From CANKJK01 sp040081715 (GTDB lineage: Bacteria; Acidobacteriota; Vicinamibacteria; Vicinamibacterales; UBA2999): 64,000 bases of DNA. Below are positions 50,487 to 58,513 of the stretch, piece after piece. The stretch covers positions 40,190 to 104,189 of the forward strand of contig JBEBFY010000012.1 of NCBI GenBank assembly GCA_040081715.1, in the 5' to 3' direction. The stretch's first letter is position 1; each line of letters opens with the position of its first letter. The notes under the pieces were generated by a model. It made no database searches and had not been told where the DNA came from. It saw only the letters and a program-made list of their open reading frames with translations. The position numbers and the translations under genes were made by a program.

Positions 50487-51389
50487 TTAGAGTTTCAGTC
50501 CTTCGGTGAGTTCGATGAGCGTCCCCCACGGGTCGCTCACGACCACCGAGGAGGCGCCGAGGTCGGTCGACCTGCCGAACGGCTTCACGATCGTGCCGCC
50601 CATGCCCTGGATCTTCTTCGCGAGCAGGGCCGCGCCCCGCACTTCGAAGCCGATGCGGCTGAGTGACCGGCCGTCGGTACCCACCACCTTGCCTGGCGCC
50701 AGCGTGAACATCAGCGCGCTGGCCTGCTTGCCGAGGTCGAGGCTTTCGAAGCCGAAGCCCCGGTTGCCCACCTTGGCGCCGAATGCCCGCGCGTACCAGT
50801 CGATGGCCTCATTCATGGTCGGTGGCGCGAAATGAATATGGCGGAACGCGATGGGTGCGGCGGCTCGCTTGTTTTCGATGAGTCGCACGCTGACCTCCTC
50901 CGGTGTCTGCGCGACCGCGCTGATCGTCTGCTGGTCCGGGATGGTCGCGATGTCGTCGGCCACCGTGTAGATGTTGTTGGTTTCCTCGCGCGTCACCATC
51001 TTGACCTTGCCGGCTTTGAGGGCTTTGACCGTCGCGGCCAGGTCCTTCACTTCCAGGGCGACGATGCTCACCGTGGACCCTTTGGCGCCGCCCTTGGGCT
51101 CGCCCTTGTGCAGGAGCACGAGGAGGCCAGGGAACTTCACGGCGTCGGTGGCGCCGGCCATGACGGCCGTTCCGCCGAGGCCATCCACCCAGAGCTTCTT
51201 CGCGGCCGCGATGTCCTTCACCGTCAAATGCACCTGGGCGAACACCACAGGGCTGGCGGCGGCCGGCCTCGCGGCGGGCGCGGCGGCTGCAGGGGGCGCA
51301 GGCGGGGTCGGTGCGGTTTGCGCAAGCGCGCCAGCGGCGGCCAGTGAGAGGGCTGAAACGAGAGCGGTCACATTCACGATCGATGGCAT
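50487..51389 (-). CDS. Exported VOC (glyoxalase-fold) protein
   Basis: 300 residues. ATG 51389 is preceded by GGAGGA and begins a signal peptide (VNVTALVSALSLAAAGALAQ); an open frame upstream is not used. A Pro/Ala linker leads to two vicinal-oxygen-chelate modules: 'FAQVHLTVKDIAAAKKLWVDGLGGT' (about 50-165) and 'FRHIHFAPPTMNEAIDWYARAFGAK' (about 180-300), ending 'VVSDPWGTLIELTEGLKL'. His and Glu metal ligands are present, at least in the second module. Function unknown; exported VOC proteins are common in acidobacteria. Confidence 0.86.
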   Translation of the reverse strand: MPSIVNVTALVSALSLAAAGALAQTAPTPPAPPAAAAPAARPAAASPVVFAQVHLTVKDIAAAKKLWVDGLGGTAVMAGATDAVKFPGLLVLLHKGEPKGGAKGSTVSIVALEVKDLAATVKALKAGKVKMVTREETNNIYTVADDIATIPDQQTISAVAQTPEEVSVRLIENKRAAAPIAFRHIHFAPPTMNEAIDWYARAFGAKVGNRGFGFESLDLGKQASALMFTLAPGKVVGTDGRSLSRIGFEVRGAALLAKKIQGMGGTIVKPFGRSTDLGASSVVVSDPWGTLIELTEGLKL

Positions 51390-51419
51390 GCGTCCTCCAG
51401 GAACAGGATAACCAGAGAG

Positions 51420-51425
51420 ATTGTA
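51420..51425 (-). promoter_or_regulatory. -10-like TACAAT of the VOC-amidase-GerMN operon
   Basis: Minus-strand TACAAT lies 30 bases before ATG 51389, leaving room for a normal short leader with GGAGGA. This contrasts with the leaderless arrangement elsewhere. Confidence 0.4.
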
Positions 51426-51429
51426 CTGA

Positions 51430-53061
51430 TCAGGCGGCTGCGGGGAAGTAGGTCCTGAGCGTGCCAGCGCCAGGCCGGGCACCAGGCGTCAGCTTCGACA
51501 CCGCGACCATTAGAACGGCTGAGATGAGCGTCATCGGCACCACCGGCAGCAGGCCGAAGACCAGCGTGCCTTGCACGGCCCGCGTGACCACGACCTGGCC
51601 TCCCAGCTCGAGCACGGTAATGGCCTGGCCAGGCGCCGGGGCCGGAATGTTCTGCTGCACGACCGCCACGGCGATGACGGCCAGCGCCGTCCAGACGGTC
51701 GAGGCCAGTGCACCCCATTTGGTGCTGCCGCGCCAGAAGAGCGCGGCGGCCACGAGCGGGAAAAGAGAGGCATAGCCCGCGAAGGCGTACTGCGTGGCAA
51801 TGTCGAAGATCGACTGCGGCGTATTGAGCGCGATGACGTAGGCCACCACCGTGATGAGAACGATGAAGACCCGGCCTGTCTGCACCTGGACGCGACCGCC
51901 AAACCGGGACGTGCCCCCGTAGAACGTGAAGATGTCCTCGGTGAACATCGTGGAGAGCGCGAGGATCTGGGAGTCGCTGGCCATGACGGCGGCCATCACG
52001 GCCGCACCGAGCAGTGCCGCCAGCCAGAAGGGCGCATAGCCTTCGACCAGACGCAGGATCACGTCGTCGCCGCCGGCCTTCACGCGCAGCGCCGCCTGCT
52101 CCGGGGGAGCGAGCGTGGCGCCCTCGGTGGCGAGCGTGGCACGGGCCTCCAGTTTGGCCTCGATGGCGGGCACATCGGTGGCGCGGTTGGCTGCCACGCC
52201 CAGGAACACCGAGGGCAGCCAGATGAGCAGCATGCAGATCGGGTAGAGGACGATCGTCTTCTTGAAGTGGCCGAGCTTCTTGGCCGTCATGCAGAAGATG
52301 GCGATATGCGGGAAGGTGAGTGACGACAGAGGGATGAAGGAGTAGCTGAAGAAATAGAGCGGTGAGATTCGCTCGCGTGTGAGCAGCGCCGAGGTTCCGG
52401 TGCCTTCCGCCAGCGACGCCATCACGCCGCTAAAGCCGCCCATGCCGCGGCCGATGATCGTGACCGCAACCGCGCCGAAGATGAGGAACAGCGTGGTCTG
52501 GAAGGCGTTGACCCACGCCGTACCGCGCATCCCGCCGAAGAACACGTAGCCCATCACGACCATCGAGACGATGGCGCCGCCCAGCCAGAAGGGCACGACG
52601 CCGTTACTCACGGTCCTGAGTACCGTGCCGCCGCCCATGACCGCGATGATGATGTAGGGCACGAGCAGCACGGCCTGCACCACGAAGATCACCGTGCCGA
52701 TGTGGCCCATCTCCCAGCGGTCGCGAAACAGCTGCACCGGCGTCATGAATCCACGGCGTTGTCCAAGGGCCCAGAGGCGGGTGCCGATCACGAACAGGCC
52801 GAACGGGATGACCAGAGCCGAGGCGGACGCCATCAGCCCGTAGGTCACGATGCCGTTGGCGAAGGCGTGGCCCGAGGCGCCCAGGATCGAGAAGGCCGTC
52901 ATGTTGGTGCCGACCAGCGATAGCAGAAACACGGCGGGCCCGAGTGCGCGCCCGGCCAGGAAGTACCCCTCGGCTTCGCTCTTGCCGGCGCCGCCCCGAT
53001 TGGAGATGCCGATGACGAGGACGATGCCGAGGTAGATGAAGATGACGATGGCCGGAATCAT
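51430..53061 (-). CDS. Sodium:solute symporter family transporter
   Basis: 543 residues, ATG 53061 overlapping the DUF3311 stop as ATGA. About thirteen helices, with the SSS hallmark 'GRALGPAVFLLSLVGTNMTAFSILGASGHAF' in the first helices, 'GMRGTAWVNAFQTTLFLIFGAV' and 'SFIPLSSLTFPHIAIFCM', and 'MASDSQILALSTMFTEDI' with the sodium-site Ser residues. A cytoplasmic or periplasmic insert of about 60 residues (near 290-345) lies before the later helices. Substrate is not predictable; DUF3311-linked SSS members are often monocarboxylate or pantothenate-like. Confidence 0.93.
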   Translation of the reverse strand: MIPAIVIFIYLGIVLVIGISNRGGAGKSEAEGYFLAGRALGPAVFLLSLVGTNMTAFSILGASGHAFANGIVTYGLMASASALVIPFGLFVIGTRLWALGQRRGFMTPVQLFRDRWEMGHIGTVIFVVQAVLLVPYIIIAVMGGGTVLRTVSNGVVPFWLGGAIVSMVVMGYVFFGGMRGTAWVNAFQTTLFLIFGAVAVTIIGRGMGGFSGVMASLAEGTGTSALLTRERISPLYFFSYSFIPLSSLTFPHIAIFCMTAKKLGHFKKTIVLYPICMLLIWLPSVFLGVAANRATDVPAIEAKLEARATLATEGATLAPPEQAALRVKAGGDDVILRLVEGYAPFWLAALLGAAVMAAVMASDSQILALSTMFTEDIFTFYGGTSRFGGRVQVQTGRVFIVLITVVAYVIALNTPQSIFDIATQYAFAGYASLFPLVAAALFWRGSTKWGALASTVWTALAVIAVAVVQQNIPAPAPGQAITVLELGGQVVVTRAVQGTLVFGLLPVVPMTLISAVLMVAVSKLTPGARPGAGTLRTYFPAAA

Positions 53062-53258
53062 TCGTGGCCTTCAAGATGATTCGGCCAGTAGGCCCTGACG
53101 AGCCAGGCCAGGACGCCCGCGATCGTGAGCGTGTAGGCCGCGTGGTACGCGAGGCCGATGGGCAGGAAGCCGAAGACCAGCGGACGCGCGGTGCCCCAGA
53201 ACCAGAAGTCCTGGTGCAGCAGGTAGAGCAGGAACGCCACCCAGAGCGTCGGGACCAT
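53058..53258 (-). CDS. DUF3311-like small membrane protein
   Basis: 66 residues from ATG 53258 (ATG-like starts up to 53300 would add 14 residues). Two helices, 'TLWVAFLLYLLHQDFWFWG' and 'GLAYHAAYTLTIAGVLAWLV', with the 'P(I)GLAYH' turn seen in DUF3311. Such proteins almost always precede an SSS transporter, as here with a 4-base overlap, and are presumed accessory subunits. Confidence 0.85.
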   Translation of the reverse strand: MVPTLWVAFLLYLLHQDFWFWGTARPLVFGFLPIGLAYHAAYTLTIAGVLAWLVRAYWPNHLEGHE

Positions 53259-53310
53259 TGGCGCGCATTGGACCACACGCGGCGCGGCGTGGTCCAGCAC
53301 GGCCCCCGGC

Positions 53311-53316
53311 TATACT
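53311..53316 (+). promoter_or_regulatory. -10-like TATACT before LuxE-like gene
   Basis: TATACT ends 8 bases before ATG 53325, in the 66-base divergent gap with the DUF3311 gene. Confidence 0.42.
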
Positions 53317-53324
53317 TACCGGCC

Positions 53325-54443
53325 ATGTCATCCGGTATGCAGACTCCAGGTCAGCCCGCGTCGGCCGCGGCTGTGACGGCCGCCAGGGAGGCGCTCGACG
53401 CGCACGTGCGCGACACGATTAACTGGCACTTCAGCCCCGAAACCGGGACGCCCTTCTGGCTCGACTTCGCGGCGAAGCGAGGGTGGGACCCGCGCACGGA
53501 CGTGAAGGTATTCGAGGATCTCGAGAAGTTCGGCGAGTTCCAGGACGAGTGGCTGCGCGGGGGCCCGGTCCAGCGCTGGATTCCGAAGGGGCTAGCCGGG
53601 CAGCCGGCCTACGTGTTCGAGACGGGCGGCACGACCGGCATCCCGAAGTCCCGCGTGGCCATCAACGACTTCAGAACCGACTACGAACTGTTCAGCCACA
53701 CCCTGCCCGACGAGTACTTTCCGAAGGGCGCCAACTGGCTGATGCTCGGCCCGTCCGGCCCGCGCCGGCTGCGCCTCTCGGTGGAGCACCTCGCGCAGTA
53801 TCGCGGCGGTATCTGTTTCTGCGTGGACCTCGACCCGCGCTGGGTCATCAAGCTCATCAAGAAGGGCTGGACGGAGCACCTCGAGGCCTACAAGGACCAC
53901 GTCATCGATCAGGCCGTGACGCTGCTCTCCGCCGGCCATGACATCAAGTGCATGTTCACCACGCCGAAGCTGCTGGAGGCGTTCGCGCTCAGACTGGAGA
54001 AGGAAGGCACCACGCTCCGCAAGGCCGGCATCACGGGCATCTTCGGCGGCGGCACCGAGTTCACGCCCCAGTGGAACCGCTTCGCGCACGAAGAGTTGCT
54101 CGATGGCGCCTACCTCACGCCGACCTATGGCAACACCCTGATGGGGCTGGCTGCGGGTGCACCGACCGGTCCCTTCAATAACTACAAGGTTGCCTACTAC
54201 GCCCCCCAACCCCGCGCGGTTGTCCAGGTGGTGGACTTCGACGATCCCGGCACCCTTGTGGCGGTGGGGGAAACAGGACGCGTCAAGCTGACCACGCTCA
54301 CCCGTGAGTTCTTCGTGCCTGGTTTCCTGGAGCGCGACGAGGGCGAGCGAGAGGCGCCGCTCGAGAAGTTCCCGTGGGACGGCGTCAGCGGCGTGCGCCC
54401 GTATCGGGGCTTTGCCTCCAGCACGACCGTCGGCGTCTACTAG
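53325..54443 (+). CDS. LuxE-like acyl-activating (AMP-forming) protein
   Basis: 372 residues from ATG 53325; upstream open frame is antisense to the DUF3311 gene. Adenylate-forming core: 'AYVFETGGTTGIPKSRVAIN' at about 95-113 (P-loop-like Thr-Gly-Gly-Thr-Thr-Gly), 'GANWLMLGPSGPRRL', 'IFGGGTEFTPQWNR', 'GAYLTPTYGNTLMGLA', and 'ETGRVKLTTLTREFFVPGFLERDE' at the end. The length equals LuxE (about 370) and is well below ordinary acyl-CoA ligases; phenylacetate-CoA ligase is the nearest alternative. It would activate a carboxylic acid as acyl-AMP, or a tethered acyl group, for the reductase encoded 7 bases downstream. Confidence 0.78.
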   Translation: MSSGMQTPGQPASAAAVTAAREALDAHVRDTINWHFSPETGTPFWLDFAAKRGWDPRTDVKVFEDLEKFGEFQDEWLRGGPVQRWIPKGLAGQPAYVFETGGTTGIPKSRVAINDFRTDYELFSHTLPDEYFPKGANWLMLGPSGPRRLRLSVEHLAQYRGGICFCVDLDPRWVIKLIKKGWTEHLEAYKDHVIDQAVTLLSAGHDIKCMFTTPKLLEAFALRLEKEGTTLRKAGITGIFGGGTEFTPQWNRFAHEELLDGAYLTPTYGNTLMGLAAGAPTGPFNNYKVAYYAPQPRAVVQVVDFDDPGTLVAVGETGRVKLTTLTREFFVPGFLERDEGEREAPLEKFPWDGVSGVRPYRGFASSTTVGVY

Positions 54444-54450
54444 GACAACC

Positions 54451-55875
54451 ATGCTGAACATCCCGATTCTGCGCTGGGGCCAGCCCTACACGTCCATGGA
54501 CGTGGACGAAGTGACGCACTTCGCCACGGGTGAGCCCATCGCGAAGGTGGGCCGCGCCAATGGCGGCCTGATCCAGCGCGACATCCGCAAGGCGCAGGCC
54601 GCGCGCGACGCCCTGCGGAAGTTCTCCATCGACGAACTGATCGCGATGGTGGGGAAGGCCGGCGAGCTCTATACGTCGGCCACGTTGCCCATGGGCGACG
54701 GCACGCAGAACCCGGACGAGTTCGTGGCGGCGCAGAGCGCCAGCACGGGCATGCCCGAGGCCATGTGCCGCGCGAACATGAAGAAGAGCGCGTTCGTGCT
54801 GGCCGAGATGCGCGCGATCCTGACCTCGCTGACCCGGCGGCTGGACTTCAACGTGCTCACCGAGGGGTGGGGCGTGGAAAACGGCGTGCCCGTGAGCTAT
54901 CAGGCGGAGTCGCCCGCGCTCGGCCTCGTGCTGCCATCGAATACATCCGGCGTGCACACGCTGTGGCTGCCGGTGATTCCGCTGCAGCTCGGCCTGGTGC
55001 TGAAGCCGGGGCCGCAGGAGCCATGGACGCCGTTCCGGATTGCCGAGGCATTCTTTCAGGCCGGCATTCCCCGCGAAGCGATCTCCATCTACCCCGGCGG
55101 ACCAGACGTGGGTGCCGCGGTGCTCGACGCCTGCGGCAAGAACCTCATCTTCGGCGGCGAGGCCACGGTGGAGCGCTACAAGGGCAGCCCACGGGTACAG
55201 GCCCACGGACCGGGTTTCTCGAAGATCCTCATCGGCGACGACGTCGTGGACCAGTGGGAGCAGTACCTCGACGTGCTGGTGGACAGCGTCTGTGCCAGTG
55301 GCGGCCGTGGCTGTATCAATGCCTCGGGCGTGTGGGCCAGCCGGCACACGCGTGAGATTGCCGACGCCATGGCGCAGCGCATGGCAGCCATCCGGCCCCT
55401 GCCGTTTGACCATCCTGACGCGGCGCTGGCGGCCTTCACCGTGCCCGGCGTGGCCGAGGCCGTGAACAAGGCCATTGACGCGGATGTGGCCGCACCGGGA
55501 GTGACCGAAGTGACCGCGAAGTACCGGACGGATGCGCGCTGGGTCAAGGACGGCCGGGCGGAGTACCTGCTGCCCACCGTCGTGCACTGCGCGTCGCCAG
55601 AGCCAGCGGTGGCGAAGAAGGAGTACATGTTCCCGTTCGTGGCCGTGGTGGAGTGCCCAGAAGCGAAGATGGTGGAGGCCATCGGGCCCACGCTGGTGTG
55701 CTCCGTCATCACGGACAACCCGGCGCTGAAGCGACGGGTGACCGACGCCACCAACATCGACCGGCTGAATATTGGCCCGGTTCGGACCATTGCCCTGAAC
55801 TGGCTGCAGCCGCACGAGGGCAACCTCATCGACTTCCTGTTCCGGGCCCGGGCGTATCAGACCGCGCCGCTCTAG
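54451..55875 (+). CDS. Aldehyde dehydrogenase / LuxC-like acyl reductase
   Basis: 474 residues from ATG 54451. ALDH superfamily: 'PALGLVLPSNTSGVHTLWLPVIPLQLGLVLKPGPQEPWTP' (cofactor region), 'LIFGGEATVERY', and 'CASGGRGCINASGVW' with probable catalytic Cys288. 'KEYMFPFVAVVECP' follows. The usual general-base Glu motif is not obvious, as in acyl-reducing members such as LuxC. Together with the LuxE-like gene it makes a plausible acid-to-aldehyde reducing pair. Ends just before the tandem module; TAGAAT over its stop codon may be that module's -10. Confidence 0.84.
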   Translation: MLNIPILRWGQPYTSMDVDEVTHFATGEPIAKVGRANGGLIQRDIRKAQAARDALRKFSIDELIAMVGKAGELYTSATLPMGDGTQNPDEFVAAQSASTGMPEAMCRANMKKSAFVLAEMRAILTSLTRRLDFNVLTEGWGVENGVPVSYQAESPALGLVLPSNTSGVHTLWLPVIPLQLGLVLKPGPQEPWTPFRIAEAFFQAGIPREAISIYPGGPDVGAAVLDACGKNLIFGGEATVERYKGSPRVQAHGPGFSKILIGDDVVDQWEQYLDVLVDSVCASGGRGCINASGVWASRHTREIADAMAQRMAAIRPLPFDHPDAALAAFTVPGVAEAVNKAIDADVAAPGVTEVTAKYRTDARWVKDGRAEYLLPTVVHCASPEPAVAKKEYMFPFVAVVECPEAKMVEAIGPTLVCSVITDNPALKRRVTDATNIDRLNIGPVRTIALNWLQPHEGNLIDFLFRARAYQTAPL

Positions 55876-55926
55876 AATCGTTTCGTCAACAGCCGGCGCA
55901 TGGAGAGTGTCTTGAGACTGAGCCAC

Positions 55927-56709
55927 ATGAAGAGGGCAGTATCGGCGGGCATCATCGCGGTGGCACTGGCCGTCGTGTTCTCCCCTGCATTCAACCGGGA
56001 AGCAGCGGGGCAGTTGCCGTACCGAGCACGGCGGACGACCGATGGCAAGCCGGATCTGCAGGGCATCTGGCGCGTGATGAACAGCGCCAACGTCAACATT
56101 CAGGACCACTCGGCCGGGTCAATGGGGCCGGCCGGCCACGGGGTGGTGGTGGGGAACGACCTCCCGTACCTGCCGGCCGCGCTGGAGAAGAAGAAGCAGA
56201 ACGCAGCCAAGTGGCGGACCGACGACCCCTACGCCAAGTGCTTCCTGCCCGGCGTGCCGCGCGCCACCTATGTCGGCCTGCCGTTCCAGATTGTGCAGAC
56301 GCCCGGGTACGTCGCCATGGCGTATGAGTACGTGCATGCCTCGCGCATGATCTATACGAACGGGACGCCCCATCAGGAAGACGTGGAGTGGTGGATGGGC
56401 GACTCGCGCGGCAAGTGGGAGGGTGAGACGCTGGTGGTCGACGTCACCAACATGAACGACCAGACCTGGTTCGACATGGCGGGTAACCACCACAGCACCG
56501 AGCTGCACGTGGTCGAGCGCTACACCCGCACCGGGCCGGATCACATGCAGTACGAGGCGACGATCGAGGACCCGAAGACGTTCTCGAAGCCCTGGAAGAT
56601 GAGCATGCTGCTCTATCGGCAGAAGGAAGCCAACGCGCAGATCTTCGACTACGCGTGCTTCGCATTCGACCACCACGAAAAAGGTCTGTCGATCTCGCTG
56701 GCTCGTTAG
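55927..56709 (+). CDS. Exported 'GDSRGxWEG' protein, type A, copy 1
   Basis: 260 residues from ATG 55927; ATG 55900 in frame would add nine residues before the signal peptide (AGIIAVALAVVFSPAF). Mature part: 'RTTDGKPDLQGIWRVMNSANVNI', 'CFLPGVPRATYVGLPFQIVQTPGYVAMAYEY', 'WWMGDSRGKWEGETLVVDVTN', 'DQTWFD', 'YEATIEDPKTFSKPWKM'. From residue 40 or so to the end it differs from copy 2 at only two positions. Family function unknown; probably a periplasmic beta-rich domain. It shares the core motif with types seen at 2849, 56722 and 58514 but is shorter. Confidence 0.85.
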   Translation: MKRAVSAGIIAVALAVVFSPAFNREAAGQLPYRARRTTDGKPDLQGIWRVMNSANVNIQDHSAGSMGPAGHGVVVGNDLPYLPAALEKKKQNAAKWRTDDPYAKCFLPGVPRATYVGLPFQIVQTPGYVAMAYEYVHASRMIYTNGTPHQEDVEWWMGDSRGKWEGETLVVDVTNMNDQTWFDMAGNHHSTELHVVERYTRTGPDHMQYEATIEDPKTFSKPWKMSMLLYRQKEANAQIFDYACFAFDHHEKGLSISLAR

Positions 56710-56721
56710 CTGGAGGCTCCT

Positions 56722-57621
56722 GTGAAGACGCGAATCCTGACGCTCACGCTCCTCGTTGCGGTCACCGTGGCGCTCGCGCCGCTGGCCGCCCAGCAGGCCC
56801 CGAAGAAGCCTGCCGCACCCGCCACAGCCGCCGCGGGCGGCACGTATGTGCCGGCGAAGCTCTCAGACGGCCAGCCCGACATCCAGGGGCACTGGGGTGA
56901 CATCCTGGAGAACATCGCCAGCCTGAACGTCGAGCCTGGCAAATTGCTCCTGGAAGGTGGCTCGCCGGAGTTCGGGGCCCTTCGGGCGTTCGACGGATTC
57001 ATGGTCGATCCGCCCAAAGGCCGCATCCCGCACCAGCCGTGGGCGCTCGCACGCCGCAACCAGGCGATGAAGGAATTCCTGGCGCCGTCGCCAGCGATGA
57101 TGGATCCACAGACCCGCGGCTGGCCCAACGGCATGCCCCGGGAGAACTACTACAGCAGCATCGAGAATGGTCCGTTCCAGATTCTGCAGCCGCCGGGCTA
57201 CGTGGTGTTCTTCTACGAGATTCACCACGAGTTCCGGATTGTGCCGCTGGACAAGCGCCCGCACCCCGGGAAGGACATCAAACTCTGGGAGGGCGACTCG
57301 CGGGGCCATTGGGAGGGCAACACGCTGGTCATCGAGGTGACGAACAGCAATGACTCGACCCGCTTCGACGTCATGGGCAACTTCCACACCGACGAGATGC
57401 GCGTGACGGAGCGGTGGACCATCCTGGACAAGAATGCTATCGACTACACGGCCACAATCGACGACCCCAAGGTCTACACGAGACCCTGGACCCTTGGTGT
57501 GAAGATGGTGCGCGCGAAGCCAGGGACGGAGATCTTCGAGTACGCCGGTGTGGAGGGTGACACCGCCGCCGCCGAACTGGCCCCGGCCATCAAGAAGTTC
57601 AACGAGACCAAGGCGAAGTAA
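56722..57621 (+). CDS. Exported 'GDSRGxWEG' protein, type B, copy 1
   Basis: 299 residues from GTG 56722, with GGAGG six bases upstream and 12 bases after the type A stop. Signal peptide (LTLTLLVAVTVALAPLAAQ), Pro/Ala linker, then 'SDGQPDIQGHWGDI', 'MMDPQTRGWPNGMPRENYYSS', 'VFFYEIHHEFRIVPLDKRPHPG', 'WEGDSRGHWEGNTLVIEVTN' and 'DDPKVYTRPWTLGVKM'. Related along its full length to the protein at 2849. The type A and B pair presumably acts together in the periplasm. Confidence 0.85.
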   Translation: MKTRILTLTLLVAVTVALAPLAAQQAPKKPAAPATAAAGGTYVPAKLSDGQPDIQGHWGDILENIASLNVEPGKLLLEGGSPEFGALRAFDGFMVDPPKGRIPHQPWALARRNQAMKEFLAPSPAMMDPQTRGWPNGMPRENYYSSIENGPFQILQPPGYVVFFYEIHHEFRIVPLDKRPHPGKDIKLWEGDSRGHWEGNTLVIEVTNSNDSTRFDVMGNFHTDEMRVTERWTILDKNAIDYTATIDDPKVYTRPWTLGVKMVRAKPGTEIFEYAGVEGDTAAAELAPAIKKFNETKAK

Positions 57622-57655
57622 CGATCTCCCTCTCTGTGGATCTGTTAGCATCTCT

Positions 57656-57689
57656 GCCGACGGAGGCGCCCGTGGCCTCACCCGTCGGC
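57656..57689 (+). promoter_or_regulatory. Stem-loop in the leader of copy 2
   Basis: Perfect 8-base inverted repeat GCCGACGG (57656-57663) and CCGTCGGC (57682-57689), with a nested AGGC/GCCT pair inside. It sits between the modules and ends 2 bases before ATG 57692. There is no T-run, so it looks more like a leader structure than an intrinsic terminator. Copy 1 lacks it. Confidence 0.45.
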
Positions 57690-57718
57690 GCATGGAGAGT
57701 GTCTTGAGACTGAGCCAC

Positions 57719-58501
57719 ATGAAGAGAGCAGCCTGGGCGGGAGTGATGGCGGTGGTCGCGGCCATCGTGGTGTTCCCTGCGTTCGACAGAGCCGCGGAGG
57801 GGCAGGCGCCGTACCGAGCGCGGCGGACGACCGATGGCAAGCCGGACCTGCAGGGCATCTGGCGCGTGATGAACAGCGCCAACGTCAACATTCAGGACCA
57901 CTCGGCCGGGTCAATGGGGCCGGCCGGCCACGGGGTGGTGGTGGGGAACGACCTCCCGTACCTGCCGGCCGCGCTGGAGAAGAAGAAGCAGAACGCAGCC
58001 AAGTGGCGGACCGACGACCCCTACGCCAAGTGCTTCCTGCCCGGCGTGCCGCGCGCCACCTATGTCGGCCTGCCGTTCCAGATTGTGCAGACGCCCGGGT
58101 ACGTCGCCATGGCGTATGAGTACGTGCATGCCTCGCGCATGATCTATACGAACGGGACGCCCCATCAGGAAGACGTGGAGTGGTGGATGGGCGACTCGCG
58201 CGGCAAGTGGGAGGGTGAGACGCTGGTGGTCGACGTCACCAACATGAACGACCAGACCTGGTTCGACATGGCGGGTAACCACCACAGCAGTGAGCTGCAC
58301 GTGGTCGAGCGCTACACCCGCACCGGGCCGGACCACATGCAGTACGAGGCGACGATCGAGGACCCGAAGACGTTCTCGAAGCCCTGGAAGATGAGCATGC
58401 TGCTCTATCGCCAGAAGGAGGCCAACGCGCAGTTGTTCGACTATGCCTGCTTCGCGTTCGACCACCACGAAAAAGGTCTGTCGATCTCGCTGGCTCGTTA
58501 G
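57719..58501 (+). CDS. Exported 'GDSRGxWEG' protein, type A, copy 2
   Basis: 260 residues from ATG 57719 (ATG 57692 alternative). Only the signal-peptide region differs noticeably from copy 1 ('AGVMAVVAAIVVFPAFDRAAEG' here). In the mature part the changes are Thr to Ser in 'HHSSELH' and Ile to Leu in 'QLFDYACFAF'. Such identity at the protein and DNA level indicates recent duplication or gene conversion. Function as for copy 1. Confidence 0.85.
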   Translation: MKRAAWAGVMAVVAAIVVFPAFDRAAEGQAPYRARRTTDGKPDLQGIWRVMNSANVNIQDHSAGSMGPAGHGVVVGNDLPYLPAALEKKKQNAAKWRTDDPYAKCFLPGVPRATYVGLPFQIVQTPGYVAMAYEYVHASRMIYTNGTPHQEDVEWWMGDSRGKWEGETLVVDVTNMNDQTWFDMAGNHHSSELHVVERYTRTGPDHMQYEATIEDPKTFSKPWKMSMLLYRQKEANAQLFDYACFAFDHHEKGLSISLAR

Positions 58502-58513
58502 CTGGAGGCTCCT

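Larger units (their letters stand above)
55894..57621 (+). repeat. Tandem duplication, copy 1
   Basis: A two-gene module repeated directly after itself at an offset of exactly 1792 bases (starts 55900 and 57692; second genes 56722 and 58514). The first genes and the intergenic spacer are nearly identical between copies. The second genes are clearly diverged, with small insertions or deletions. Confidence 0.9.

Noticed and set aside
54385..56109. A 574-codon minus-strand frame opposite the LuxC-like gene
   Set aside because: Antisense shadow; residues are dominated by His, Arg and Val without recognisable domain.
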